The notes: generated from the letters alone by a model not told the origin. A stretch of 57,662 nt of DNA from Thermoguttaceae bacterium (GCA_017939795.1 JAGBAA010000125.1:1-57662); one strand, 5' to 3'; counted from the stretch's first letter, positions 25,933 to 35,312 are shown. Numbers and translations: made by a program.

Positions 25933-26154
25933 TCAAAGATCGTCTTCGGTCGTTCGGTAACCGGTAAGGCCGCTGTAGTCACTGCGGTCATCTTCGTGCC
26001 AAAGAGGGAAGCCCATACGCACACGTTCCGCCAGGACCTTCAGTTTCGCCAGGGATCCGGCCGGCGCGTCTGTGGGTTTGAAATCCGGAGTAACCTGCGG
26101 GACGAAATCTTCGTCATGGCCGCATTCCAGGATCGCATCAAAAACAGTTCGCAT
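25933..26154 (-). CDS. Small conserved protein (73 residues)
   Basis: ATG 26154 has a perfect AAGGAGG. The product MRTVFDAILECGHDEDFVP ... PLWHEDDRSDYSGLTGYR resembles small planctomycete proteins recalled with a PLWHP(E)D-x-DYSGLTG ending; this recollection is unconfirmed. There is no signal peptide or membrane segment, and the function is unknown. It is transcribed alone from a strong promoter with a leader of about 135 nt and a clean terminator. Confidence 0.75.
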   Translation of the reverse strand: MRTVFDAILECGHDEDFVPQVTPDFKPTDAPAGSLAKLKVLAERVRMGFPLWHEDDRSDYSGLTGYRTTEDDL

Positions 26155-26294
26155 CTTAACCTCCTTTTTATAAAAAATCGATGGCGACAGAGGATCGGAT
26201 CGTGCTGTAAAAAAAGTGCACGTCAAAAAATTGAATCCATTGAAGCAAAATTTCTAATGAAAGGGAGAAGCTGTACACCATCCTAACCAAAAAC

Positions 26295-26323
26295 AGTATA
26301 CCATGAAATTCCAGTTTTGTCAA
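26295..26323 (-). promoter_or_regulatory. Strong promoter of the 73-residue gene
   Basis: On minus, TTGACA (26318-26323), 17-bp spacer, TATACT (26295-26300): close to the sigma-70 consensus. Confidence 0.8.
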
Positions 26324-26408
26324 GTACTTTTGGTTCGGTTCAGATGAAAAACGAAAAAGTTTTCCTCCTGAAAAAGGCGGATGGGTGTGTTTGTGGCGAA
26401 AATGACGG

Positions 26409-27836
26409 TCATGGGGCGGCGTTTGCCGGCGGATCCGTAATGGAGAGCGGAGGCTGCAGATTTCCGGGACCAACGTTTCCGGATCTCAGAAGCTGTCTTT
26501 CGCGAAGGAAGAACCAGAGTGTAAGGAGGAATGCGAGCATATCGGCGAGCGTATAGGAACACCAGACTCCGTTGAGAGCATCCCAGCCGAAGAGGGGGAA
26601 GATCTTCGGTAAAATAAAGAGGGCCGGGATCATGAAAAGGACCTGACGGGAGAGACTTAAGATCGTGGAAAGGAGCGGTTTCCCGATCGTGAGGAATGCC
26701 TGAGAGACGATGACCTGGAATCCCATGAGCAGTCCCATGCAGAGACTGGCACGGAGAGCCAGGGACCCGATCGCTTCCAGTTCCGGCGTCAGCTGGGTGA
26801 AAAATGCGAGACTTTGGAGCGGGAAAAGAAGGACGATGGATATCGTGGAAAAGCACCAGACGCTCGCGATGATGATGGCGAGCCGCCACGCCTTCAGGAC
26901 GCGGTCAAACTGCCGTGCGCCGAAATTGAATCCGAGGATCGGCTGTGCTCCCTGAAAAATGCCGATGACGACGGTGAAGACGACCAGTGCAATTCGGTAA
27001 TTGATCCCGGAGACCGTCAAAGCGGCTTCCTGTCCGTAGTGGGCGAGCTGAATGTTCAGAAAGAGTCCCTGAAGACTGGATGCACATTGAGCCAGAAACG
27101 GTGCCGTGCCGATACACAGGACCGGTGCGCAGATCGCCCAGTGCAGCGGCATGTTTTTCAGACGAAGTTTCAGGAGGCTGCGGGAACTGGTGAGGAAGCT
27201 GAGGATCCAGACCGTCGTGATGCTCTGAGCCAGAGCTGTCGCCAGTGCGGAACCGGCGACACCCCACTGAAAGATGGCGATGAAGATCGGGTTGAAGACG
27301 GAATTCAGCAGGAATCCGAGCATGATGGAGCACATGGCGATCTTGGGATTTCCCTGAACACGGATGATATTATTCAGCCCGAACATGAGGGAAGAAAAGA
27401 TCCCGCATCCTATGGAGATCCAGAGGAACGTTTTGGCCATTTGCTGTACTTCCGGGGAAACTGCGGAATGGTCAACGAAAAGCGTTCCGGGAATCAGGAT
27501 GAGGCTCAGCATGACGAAATAGAAGAGGAAGATCATGCTGAAGGCGTTTCCGAGTGTCTTTTCTGCATCCTCCAGCCTGCGCTGTCCGAGAAGAATGGAA
27601 ATGCGCGCACAGGAACCGATCCCAACGAGCATACCGAATCCGCTGCTGAACACGACCAGCGGAAAGACGAGTGAAATCGCCGCAAGTCCCTTTTCGCCGA
27701 TAAACTGGCCGATGAAAACCGCATCGATGAACGTGTAGAGCACCTGTGCAAGCATCGCCAGGACAGACGGTATGCAGTACCGCGTCAACAGCGTCAGGAT
27801 CGGGGCAGTGCCCAGTGCTTTGGAGGAATCGTTCAT
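26409..27836 (-). CDS. MATE-family efflux transporter
   Basis: 475 residues with about 12 membrane segments in two related halves. The N terminus reads TAPILTLLTRYCIPSVLAMLAQVLYTFIDAVFIGQFIGEKGLAAISL, typical of the MATE/MepA branch, with GQRRLEDAEKTLGNAF in the first loop and QGAQPILGFNFGARQFDRV in the second half. MATE proteins export drugs and cationic metabolites in exchange for Na+ or H+. The last 30 residues are a Pro/Asn-rich cytoplasmic tail. The ATG at 27836 lacks a clear ribosome site. Function beyond the family is not known. Confidence 0.92.
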   Translation of the reverse strand: MNDSSKALGTAPILTLLTRYCIPSVLAMLAQVLYTFIDAVFIGQFIGEKGLAAISLVFPLVVFSSGFGMLVGIGSCARISILLGQRRLEDAEKTLGNAFSMIFLFYFVMLSLILIPGTLFVDHSAVSPEVQQMAKTFLWISIGCGIFSSLMFGLNNIIRVQGNPKIAMCSIMLGFLLNSVFNPIFIAIFQWGVAGSALATALAQSITTVWILSFLTSSRSLLKLRLKNMPLHWAICAPVLCIGTAPFLAQCASSLQGLFLNIQLAHYGQEAALTVSGINYRIALVVFTVVIGIFQGAQPILGFNFGARQFDRVLKAWRLAIIIASVWCFSTISIVLLFPLQSLAFFTQLTPELEAIGSLALRASLCMGLLMGFQVIVSQAFLTIGKPLLSTILSLSRQVLFMIPALFILPKIFPLFGWDALNGVWCSYTLADMLAFLLTLWFFLRERQLLRSGNVGPGNLQPPLSITDPPANAAP

Positions 27837-27989
27837 TGGGATCGGATCGTTCGGATCGTTTTCAAAAAGGAACGGGCAGGAGGGAAAGTCTCCGGCTGTA
27901 CGGGTCGAAATTTTTTTCCCATACTCTCCCCTGCTCCGTGGTGTTCAAATTTCGTTGGGAACCTGGGAGAGAATGTGCAAATTGGGATT

Positions 27990-29054
27990 TTATGGGCGAT
28001 GGTAGGATTTTTCAGGCGTCGGAATGTCTTCCGGGATCGGAATGGTGACGGTCCCCGTCGCTGCCCACTGGGTCCCTCGGAGGAACGGAACGATGAACGC
28101 GACGCTGCGGCACTGATTTCCCGCGTGTCCGTAGAAGATCTGAAAAATGCGGCCCTGGCCGTACGTGACGGTCATCAGCTGGATCTCCATTCTTCCGGAC
28201 CCTCCGTCTTCTGCTGGAGAAGGAGTCGCCGCCAGGATCCGGACATTGGGTGCGTTTGACGGAACTCCGCGAAGGTGTGCGTAAAGTTCGTCCGGCCCAT
28301 GAAGCATCCGGAGGGGAAGTCCTCGCATGATCGGGTGGTTGGGTTCGCAGGAATGGATCTGGTACTCAAACATTTTGCTGACGGAACCGGCGGGACCTTC
28401 CACACCGTACTGCATTCCGCCTCGTCCCGGTTCCCAATAGCGGTAGGGACCGTACGCCGAAGTTCTTCCGTTCCACCCGGAAACTCCGAGAAGCGGCTGG
28501 AATTCAGGCCAGTCAGGGAACGTGAAATTCGCGCTGTGGCAGAGTACCAGTCCTCCGCCCTGAGCGACGAAGCGCAGGAGGGCATCGCAGGCGGAGTCGG
28601 ACCATTTTTCTCCGCAGTAGTTCAGAAGAACGACGTCGGTTTGAGAAAAGTCCGGCTGAAACGAGCGAATGTCTTCCCATTCTTCCGGAGCTGTGGCGAC
28701 CGTGACGTCGAAAAGGCCGGTCTCTTCCAGAGTACGTTCCAGAACGGGAGTGGTTTCCCGCCAATTATGAGTTCCGCGTCCGTCAATGAGCAGTACGTTG
28801 ATCGCACTCAGGTCTGCCTTCCCGGAGGTGATCTCCATCGGATCGATCTGCGCATAAAGGGGGGCCGGGAACAGACTCCCGAACAGCAAAAGGAACAGCA
28901 CGGAAAGACCGGCGAAAGTGCCGGCGAAACTTCCGGCGAAACTTCCGGTTTCATTCGAAAAGAACACCGGGGCTGATGAGCTGTGCATCTTCGAAAGACG
29001 GAGAATGCGGAAGTCAGCTTGCGGATGAAGTTTTTTATGGATCGGAGGTCTCAT
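27990..29054 (-). CDS. Secreted ThuA-like protein
   Basis: 354 residues from ATG 29054, chosen because GGAG lies nine bases upstream. After a long basic lead comes a signal sequence (LSVLFLLLFGSLFPAPLYA). The mature part has the ThuA/glutamine-amidotransferase-like fold: NVLLIDGRGTHNWRETTPVLERTL, DVVLLNYCGEKWSDSACDALLRFVAQGGGLVLCHSAN, VTYGQGRIFQIFYGHAGNQ. Such domains are common in planctomycete secreted proteins beside sugar oxidoreductases; the reaction is not known. It is divergent from nifU. Confidence 0.85.
   Translation of the reverse strand: MRPPIHKKLHPQADFRILRLSKMHSSSAPVFFSNETGSFAGSFAGTFAGLSVLFLLLFGSLFPAPLYAQIDPMEITSGKADLSAINVLLIDGRGTHNWRETTPVLERTLEETGLFDVTVATAPEEWEDIRSFQPDFSQTDVVLLNYCGEKWSDSACDALLRFVAQGGGLVLCHSANFTFPDWPEFQPLLGVSGWNGRTSAYGPYRYWEPGRGGMQYGVEGPAGSVSKMFEYQIHSCEPNHPIMRGLPLRMLHGPDELYAHLRGVPSNAPNVRILAATPSPAEDGGSGRMEIQLMTVTYGQGRIFQIFYGHAGNQCRSVAFIVPFLRGTQWAATGTVTIPIPEDIPTPEKSYHRP
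28909..28944 (-). repeat. Threefold 12-bp repeat in the ThuA-like gene
   Basis: Units ccggcgaaagtg and ccggcgaaactt (twice) encode GSFAGSFAGTFAG just before the hydrophobic signal core. It is likely a slippage product. Confidence 0.85.
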
Positions 29055-29095
29055 AGAACGGTTCTCCATGGAATTTGTTCTGAATCATTCATTTT

Positions 29096-29123
29096 ATTTT
29101 AGCACAGATCCGCGTAAATTCAA
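29096..29123 (-). promoter_or_regulatory. Promoter of the ThuA-like gene
   Basis: On minus, TTGAAT (29118-29123), 16-bp spacer, TAAAAT (29096-29101). Confidence 0.6.
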
Positions 29124-29237
29124 GCCCCGGGATGCGATTTTCGCAAAATGTGGAAGAAGAAGGGGGAATTTTTGTCGATTTTGTCTTTTCTTTGGTTTCT
29201 TTTTGTGAAAATGTCCCAATATTTCAGGGTGGGAGTC

Positions 29238-29265
29238 TTGCTTTTCTGTCCATTTTTGGTAAAAT
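29238..29265 (+). promoter_or_regulatory. Promoter of nifU-nifS
   Basis: TTGCTT (29238-29243), 16-bp spacer, TAAAAT (29260-29265), with an AGGAGG just downstream at 29269. The -35 and spacing are the same as at the thi4 promoter. Confidence 0.65.
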
Positions 29266-29333
29266 AAAAGGAGGTGCTTTTTTGTGTTCTCGTTTTTTTA
29301 ATGAAAGAATGGAAAAAGAAAAGGAACGAAACG

Positions 29334-30524
29334 ATGGCCTGGGAATATAGCGAAAAAACAAAGCAGCTTTTTTTGGATGCTGTTCATGGAAAACCGGGAA
29401 CCCATCTGGGCGAGATCCAGAACGCGGACGGATTTGGCGAGCATGGTTCCATTGCGTGCGGCGATTCTCTCCGATTCACGTTTCGCGTAGAGAAAAATGA
29501 AGCGGATCCGACGCTGGATAAAATCGTGGAAGCCCGCTATCTGACGTTCGGATGCACTTCTGCCATCGCGGCGTCCGAGGCGCTTTGCGTCATTCTTGAA
29601 GCCCGGGCCTGTACGCCGATCGAAGCACTGAAGATCACGAATCAGGACATCGTGGATTTCCTTGAAGGTCTTCCGGACCAGAAGATCCACTGCTCCGTCA
29701 TGGGAGCCGAAGCTCTGGAAGCGGCGGTCGCGGACTGGGCGGCGAAACGCGGGGTCGATCTCGCGGGAATGGGGATCCATCTTCAGGAACAGCTTGAAGA
29801 AGAAGAGGAAGGCCGGCTCGTCTGCAAGTGCTTCAACATTACGGAGCCGTTCCTGCGCCGCAAGATCAAGGAACTGAATCTGCGGACGACTGCTCAGGTC
29901 ACGGCTGCGCTGAAAGCAGGCGGTGCGTGCCAGAACTGCCTCCATGCTCCCGGCGGGATCCAGGATATTCTGGACGATGTCTGGGCGTCCGAGCGTCTGC
30001 GTGTCCAGACGGCTCAGCCTGCCGGCGGATACGTTCCGGTTCCTGGGAATGCGGCGCCGGCCGCTGCGGCGTCATCTGCGGCTCCTGCTGCGCCTCAGCT
30101 CGTGCAGATCGATGGGGCTCCTGTCTCTGCAGGAAACGAAACGGCGTCTGCCGGTACTCCGCAGGGATTCGGCAATGCGGGAGCTGACGGCGGCGGTGCG
30201 CTTCCGATCTTCGGTCAGCCGACGCTCACTCCTTCTCCGGTCACGGCTCCTGCGGCTTCTCCGGTTCCTGCGGCCGGCGGTTCCGCACTTTCTCCCTACC
30301 AGTTCATGAAAAAGATCGAGGAAGTCATCGAAAACATGGTGCGCCCGGTCCTTCTGCGTGACGGAGGGGACTGTGCGATCGTGGACATCAAAGGGAATCT
30401 CATTTACGTGGAACTGCGCGGTGCGTGCGCCAGCTGCTCCAGCGCAAACGTGACGCTCAAAAACCTCGTCGAAACGACGCTGCGTCAGCAGGTCCAGGAA
30501 GACATTCGCGTCATTCAGGTTTGA
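29334..30524 (+). CDS. nifU: NifU-type Fe-S cluster scaffold
   Basis: 396 residues from ATG 29334 (AAAGGAA upstream). It has all three NifU parts. First is an IscU-like domain (residues 1-135) with Cys in GSIACGD, FGCTSAI and IHCSV. Then comes a BFD-type [2Fe-2S] domain (VCKCFN...GACQNC). Last is a C-terminal Nfu domain (GGDCAIVDIKGN...GACASCSSA, CxxC). An unusually long Ala/Pro/Gly-rich linker (about residues 220-320) separates the last two. It assembles Fe-S clusters with NifS, encoded 95 bp downstream. No nitrogenase genes are in view, so it likely serves general needs, such as the hydrogenases. Confidence 0.92.
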   Translation: MAWEYSEKTKQLFLDAVHGKPGTHLGEIQNADGFGEHGSIACGDSLRFTFRVEKNEADPTLDKIVEARYLTFGCTSAIAASEALCVILEARACTPIEALKITNQDIVDFLEGLPDQKIHCSVMGAEALEAAVADWAAKRGVDLAGMGIHLQEQLEEEEEGRLVCKCFNITEPFLRRKIKELNLRTTAQVTAALKAGGACQNCLHAPGGIQDILDDVWASERLRVQTAQPAGGYVPVPGNAAPAAAASSAAPAAPQLVQIDGAPVSAGNETASAGTPQGFGNAGADGGGALPIFGQPTLTPSPVTAPAASPVPAAGGSALSPYQFMKKIEEVIENMVRPVLLRDGGDCAIVDIKGNLIYVELRGACASCSSANVTLKNLVETTLRQQVQEDIRVIQV

Positions 30525-30619
30525 TCGGCGGGATGCTGTTCGGTCCGGCGGTACTTCTGGTCCAGCCAGCCTGAACGGGTTGCCGCGGATGCCTTTTTCG
30601 TCCTTTGAGGAAGAATTTT

Positions 30620-31837
30620 ATGGAAAAATCAATCATTTACGCAGACAATAATGCGACGACTTGCGTCGCTCCGGAAGTTTTCGAAGCCATGAAGCCCTTT
30701 TTCGGGCCGGATTACTTCAATGCCAGCTCAATGTATCCGGCTGCGGAACGGGTCTCGAAGGAACTGAAACTTGCGCGCGAAAAGATCGCTGGCTTTTTCA
30801 ATGCGGATTCGGAGAACGAGATCCTCTTCACGTCGTGTGCGACGGAGAGCAACAATCACGTGATCTTCGGTACGGCTGCGGCTAATCCGGCACGTCGGCA
30901 CATCATCACGACGATGGTCGAGCATCCGGCCGTTCTGATGGTCTGCAAGGAAATGGAACGCCGCGGGTACCGCGTGACGTATTTGCCGGTCGATCGTCAG
31001 GGAAATCTGAGCAAAGCGGATTTCGTGCGTGCTCTGGAACCGGGAAATACGCTGCTGGTCACCATCATGCACGCGAATAATGAAACGGGCGTGAAGTTTC
31101 CGATCCAGGATCTTGCCCGGATCACGAAAGAGACCGACCCGGAGATCCTTTTCCACACCGACGCGACGCAATCCGTTTCCAAGATCCCGTTTTCCATGTC
31201 GAAAAACGGACCCAAAACCGGTTTGGCCGCCGACTTCCGGAATATCGATTTCCTTTCCTGCTCGGGGCACAAATTCCACGCTCCGAAAGGCGTCGGGCTC
31301 CTCTACATGCGGAGGGGATCCCGGATCCGGCCGATCCTCATCGGAGGCCATCAGGAAAGCGGACGGCGCGGCGGTACGGAAAATATCGCGTACATCGTCG
31401 GGACTGCGGCCGCGCTGGAAACGGCGTTCCGTACGCATTTTGAAGATTACGGCAAGCTGGCCGAGCTTCAGCGCTACTTTGAGTCCGAGCTGCTCGCACG
31501 GATCCCCGATGTGGAGATCAATGGTGCCGGTGCGGACCGAATGCCGAACACGACGAACGTTTCGTGCCATTTTGTGGAAGGAGAAGCGATCCTCTACGAA
31601 CTGTCCGAGTATGGCATCTGCGCGTCCAGCGGCTCGGCATGCACGAGCGGTTCTCTGGAACCCTCGCACGTTCTGCGCGCCATGAAAGTGCCGTTTACGG
31701 CGATGCACGGTTCCACGCGGTTCAGTTTCAGCCGGTACAATACGCGGGAAGAAGTGGATCGGATCCTTGAGATCTTCCCGGACATTATCGCACGGCTTCG
31801 GGCCATTTCGCCGTTTAGCCGTGAAAATCAGCACTAA
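30620..31837 (+). CDS. nifS: Cysteine desulfurase, NifS/IscS type
   Basis: 405 residues from ATG 30620 with GAGGAAG upstream. Fold-type I PLP enzyme: YADNNATTCVAPEV at the start, ATESNNHVIFG, the cofactor Lys in SCSGHKFHAPKGVG, and the catalytic Cys in SSGSACTSGSLEPSHVL. It takes sulfur from cysteine as a persulfide and passes it to NifU. It forms one unit with nifU and ends in a strong terminator. Confidence 0.95.
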   Translation: MEKSIIYADNNATTCVAPEVFEAMKPFFGPDYFNASSMYPAAERVSKELKLAREKIAGFFNADSENEILFTSCATESNNHVIFGTAAANPARRHIITTMVEHPAVLMVCKEMERRGYRVTYLPVDRQGNLSKADFVRALEPGNTLLVTIMHANNETGVKFPIQDLARITKETDPEILFHTDATQSVSKIPFSMSKNGPKTGLAADFRNIDFLSCSGHKFHAPKGVGLLYMRRGSRIRPILIGGHQESGRRGGTENIAYIVGTAAALETAFRTHFEDYGKLAELQRYFESELLARIPDVEINGAGADRMPNTTNVSCHFVEGEAILYELSEYGICASSGSACTSGSLEPSHVLRAMKVPFTAMHGSTRFSFSRYNTREEVDRILEIFPDIIARLRAISPFSRENQH

Positions 31838-31848
31838 GTTTTGAAACA

Positions 31849-31877
31849 GAAAGACGGTGCCTCTGGTGCCGTCTTTT
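31849..31877 (+). terminator. Terminator of nifU-nifS
   Basis: A 12-bp stem beginning AAAGACGG, with two wobble pairs and a TCT loop, followed by a T-rich tract. Confidence 0.85.
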
Positions 31878-31928
31878 CTTTTACCCACCCTGTTTGAGAG
31901 GAGGATCTGATGCGTTGGTCTGTCGTAT

Positions 31929-32771
31929 TTACTTTGCCCGTTCTTCGATGACCTGCAGAAGCAGACGCGGGTCATCTGTATAGAAACGCGTGACGCCGGC
32001 ATCGAGAAGAGCTTCCATCTCCTTTTTGCCGTTGACGGTCCAGGCTCCGACTTCAAAACCGGCCGCGCGGACTTTTGCGGCTTTCTCCGGCGTGACGTCC
32101 CGGAAGAAAAAGATCATCGAGTCAAACCCGAGCTTTTGGCCCAGCGCGATGTCGGCATCTGTGTCGGAACCGTAGCGGTCCCAGAACATTTTGGCGTTCG
32201 GAAACTCCTTTTTGGCCGGGATCAGGAGGGATTCGTGTCCGTTGAATCCGATCCACTCTTCGGCATTCATTTCCTTCACGGTCTTCACGATCCCGTCAAG
32301 TGCGCTGCCTTTCATGTGGAGGGTCAGGCGCGCTTTTTTGTTTTTCAGGATCAGTTCCAGTGCCTCTTCCAAAAGCACGATCTTCAGCGGCGGACACTCT
32401 TCCAGCGTCAGGCCGTTTCGTATCCGGAATTTCTCTGCCATATCCAGACGGCAGAGATCGGCGTAGGAGGTCTGCGTAATGTCGAGATCCTGCGACGTGT
32501 ACGCGCCGGTCGTTCGGTTATGGCAGAGGACCAGTTTGCCGTCTGCGGTGGGGAGAACGTCCGTTTCGATCCAGTCCGCTCCGATGTCGATGGCCCGCTG
32601 GAATGCCTCAAGTGAGTTTTCCGGACATTCGATCGACGCGCCGCGGTGGGCACAGACGCCGTTTTCCGGAGTCTGCGCCTCTGCTGGAGAATGAAACGCA
32701 GCCGTCCAAAACTGCGGCATCAAAAAGAGAACTGCGAGGAAACGCAATACGAAATTTCCAGTTTTTTTCAT
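31929..32771 (-). CDS. Secreted glycerophosphodiester phosphodiesterase-like protein
   Basis: 280 residues from ATG 32771, with GAGGAAAA upstream. It has a signal peptide (MKKTGNFVLRFLAVLFLMPQFW..., cleavage near AEA). The GDPD fold is clear: CAHRGASIECPENSLEAFQRAIDIGADWIETDVLPTADGKLVLCHN carries HRG, PEN, ExD and the second His. The C terminus has GFEVGAWTVN and VTRFYTDDP. Such enzymes split glycerophosphodiesters to glycerol-3-phosphate and an alcohol, using a divalent metal. Planctomycete relatives may act on other phosphodiesters. Confidence 0.88.
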   Translation of the reverse strand: MKKTGNFVLRFLAVLFLMPQFWTAAFHSPAEAQTPENGVCAHRGASIECPENSLEAFQRAIDIGADWIETDVLPTADGKLVLCHNRTTGAYTSQDLDITQTSYADLCRLDMAEKFRIRNGLTLEECPPLKIVLLEEALELILKNKKARLTLHMKGSALDGIVKTVKEMNAEEWIGFNGHESLLIPAKKEFPNAKMFWDRYGSDTDADIALGQKLGFDSMIFFFRDVTPEKAAKVRAAGFEVGAWTVNGKKEMEALLDAGVTRFYTDDPRLLLQVIEERAK

Positions 32772-32824
32772 GAAATTTTCCTCTCTCATATTTTTCCCAA
32801 AAAACAAAATCGACCCAATTTCTT

Positions 32825-32852
32825 ATTTTACCATAAAAGAGGAAAAAAGCAA
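32825..32852 (-). promoter_or_regulatory. Promoter of the GDPD-like gene
   Basis: On minus, TTGCTT (32847-32852), 16-bp spacer, TAAAAT (32825-32830). Apart from this and the GHL10 promoter, nothing was recognised in 32772-33139. Confidence 0.6.
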
Positions 32853-33061
32853 ATGAAAAAATGAGGGATCTTTCATGAAATTTGAAGTTTTTCTGCATGA
32901 GATCGTATGAGGATCCTGTGCGTTCTGTGGGGGTGGTGCATTGGAAGGTTTTCTTGTGTCTGATCTGGATCTTTGGAAAACTTTGACTGAATTTTTCGCG
33001 AAGAATGGGAACGAATGAAGATGAATTTTAAAAAAAGCGGTCCGTTTGCGGGAGGTTCCCC

Positions 33062-33090
33062 TTGACATTTGGCGGGTTTCGCCGTTTAAT
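33062..33090 (+). promoter_or_regulatory. Promoter of the GHL10 gene
   Basis: TTGACA (33062-33067), 17-bp spacer, TTTAAT (33085-33090), with a GGCG-GTTTC-CGCC inverted repeat inside the spacer. Confidence 0.7.
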
Positions 33091-33139
33091 GGGAAAGTGG
33101 ATTTTGAGTTTCTTCCCGCCATTTTCAGGAGATGAAAAA

Positions 33140-35227
33140 ATGAAAAAAATGGAAACGATTGGAAAAAGTCTTTCTCTGCCGATTTGGTCCTTTTTCTTAC
33201 TGGCGGTGCTTGCGGCCTTTGGGGGCACTTTTCCGTCTCCCATTTGGGCGGAACCGGACGGTTCCCGGTTGTTGATCAGCGATTTTAAAGAAGGAACTCA
33301 GAAATGGCATGATGTCAGTCATGGGCAGATGCCGATGGTCTACATTCCGGAAGGATTGCGTGTTTCGACCAATTTCAAGGACTTTCCGATGGCGGAACGT
33401 GTCTCGATCGACGCAAATGTGGATCTGGATCTGACGCAGTGGAACCACTTTCAGCTGGAAGCCGCAGTCTCCAACACGAAGGCGTTTTCCAGTGCGTCGC
33501 TCTATTTCCGCAGCGGGAAGGGATGGTATTCATGTTCGGCCGGCGTTCGGGGAAAGAATGGGAAACTGACTTTCAAAAAGAGTGATTTCCGCACGGAAGG
33601 TGAACCGGACGGCTGGGATCGGATCCAGACGGTCCGGCTTTCATTCTGGCGAGTCGGTACGGAAGAAAGCGACGTCATTTTTTCTTCGCTTGCGGGAACT
33701 ATGGAGCCGATCCTTTTTGTGTCCGTGCTGAATTCGGAAGGGGTGGAACTCTGGATCGGGAAAAACAATGCGCGGATCCTGAATGAAGAAGTACTCGCGC
33801 CGATCGAGATCGGTTCCGACCAGCTCACGATGCCGAAAGATGCCTCGGCGGATGCGTGGAAAAAAGTACTGGAAAAACGTCTTGCGCTCATCGTGAACCA
33901 CACCAGGCACATGATGCCGGAGACGCAGGCGTTTTTGGAAAAATGGGCGGAAGAAAACGGAACGGCACTGGTTTTCCTGGATCGCGATCTGCGTGAAGAG
34001 CCGATGGATCCGGAGGCGTTTTTGCGTGAATTGACGAAATCGGAGCCGCTTCTCAAGGTGGTGAAAAACGCAGCGGTTCGTCAGGCCGTCACTCTGTTTG
34101 GCCGTAAAGTCGCCAATGAGCATGAGATCGTTCGTGATGCGGAGGCTCATTTTCGGGAAGGCTTGACGGCGGGTGTCCGTTTTTGCCGTGAAATGCACGA
34201 GAAAAATCTGCGGGAACGCGTCGCGAATTTTGACTCGGACCATTCGCTGAAATTCCGGGCCTGGTGGAACCACAGCGGGCTTGGCGCGTATCCGGGCGAC
34301 TGGAAACGGACGGCGAAAGAACTGCGTGCGGCAGGATTCACGGCCGTCATCCCAAATATGGTGTGGGTCGGTGAAGCGCACTATCCGAGCCGATGGACTC
34401 CGACCGGTCCAACCTTTGAGAAATATGGCGACCAGATGGCGCAGTGTGTGGAAGCGTGCCATGCGGAGGGGATCGAAGTGCACGTCTGGCGCGTCTGCTT
34501 TAATGCGAAGCACCACATTACGCCGGAACTGCTTGAAAAATTCCGAACGGAAGGGCGTCTGCAGGTCAGCCAAAACGGTGAGGAATTGCCGTGGCTCTGT
34601 CCGTCTCATCCGGAAAATATCGCGTTGGAGGTGAATTCCATGCTGGAGATCCCGGAGAAATACGATGTGGACGGCGTGCACTTCGACTACATTCGCTACG
34701 ACAGCGGGTGCTGGTGCGATGGATGCCGGGAACGTTTTGAGAAAAAAAGCGGCAGAAACGTGGAAAACTGGCCGAAAGACGTTCTTTCCGGTGAGCGTAA
34801 AGAGGAATTTTACCAGTGGCGCGCCGATCAGATCACGCACATCGTGAAGACGGTCCATGAGAGAATGCGGGCTGAACATCCGGACGTGAAGATCTCTGCC
34901 GCCGTTTTCCCGGGGTATCCGGGGACGATTTATTCGGTCGGACAGGATTGGGGACTTTGGGCTCGGGAAGGGTACGTAGATTTTCTCTGCCCGATGAACT
35001 ATACTCTGGATGCCGAGACCTTCGAAAACCTCTGCTCGCATCAGAAGAACGCCGTTCCGGAGGGATTCCCGCTCTATTTCGGGGTTGGAGAGTGGAAGCT
35101 CCGGCCGGACGAAACATTTGAGCAGCTCTACCGGGCCGATCAGGTCGGAGCGAAAGGCTTCACTATTTTTGATCTGAATGCACGCTCTGCCGGCCGGATC
35201 CTTTCGCCGCTGACGAAAGAAAAGTAA
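33140..35227 (+). CDS. Secreted family-10-like glycosidase (GHL10)
   Basis: 695 residues from ATG 33140, with GGAG upstream. A signal peptide (LPIWSFFLLAVLAAFGGTFPSPIWA) leads into an N-terminal beta domain of about 200 residues. The C-terminal half is a GHL10 (YngK/DUF187-type) TIM barrel: KELRAAGFTAVIPNMVW, EACHAEGIEVHVWRV, KYDVDGVHFDYIRYDSG, CWCDGCRERFEKKSG, DFLCPMNYT and GAKGFTIFDLNARS. Such proteins are thought to cut glycans of the cell surface or plant matter. The Asp in GVHFDYIRY is the likely acidic catalytic residue. mutY follows after 85 bp and could be co-transcribed. Confidence 0.85.
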   Translation: MKKMETIGKSLSLPIWSFFLLAVLAAFGGTFPSPIWAEPDGSRLLISDFKEGTQKWHDVSHGQMPMVYIPEGLRVSTNFKDFPMAERVSIDANVDLDLTQWNHFQLEAAVSNTKAFSSASLYFRSGKGWYSCSAGVRGKNGKLTFKKSDFRTEGEPDGWDRIQTVRLSFWRVGTEESDVIFSSLAGTMEPILFVSVLNSEGVELWIGKNNARILNEEVLAPIEIGSDQLTMPKDASADAWKKVLEKRLALIVNHTRHMMPETQAFLEKWAEENGTALVFLDRDLREEPMDPEAFLRELTKSEPLLKVVKNAAVRQAVTLFGRKVANEHEIVRDAEAHFREGLTAGVRFCREMHEKNLRERVANFDSDHSLKFRAWWNHSGLGAYPGDWKRTAKELRAAGFTAVIPNMVWVGEAHYPSRWTPTGPTFEKYGDQMAQCVEACHAEGIEVHVWRVCFNAKHHITPELLEKFRTEGRLQVSQNGEELPWLCPSHPENIALEVNSMLEIPEKYDVDGVHFDYIRYDSGCWCDGCRERFEKKSGRNVENWPKDVLSGERKEEFYQWRADQITHIVKTVHERMRAEHPDVKISAAVFPGYPGTIYSVGQDWGLWAREGYVDFLCPMNYTLDAETFENLCSHQKNAVPEGFPLYFGVGEWKLRPDETFEQLYRADQVGAKGFTIFDLNARSAGRILSPLTKEK

Positions 35228-35312
35228 ACGCGGCGATGTTGATGAAATTGAGAAAAGAGCCTGGGATGCCTGTGGATTTGGGAGACTTTTACAGAAAGGC
35301 GGTCAAGCGGTC

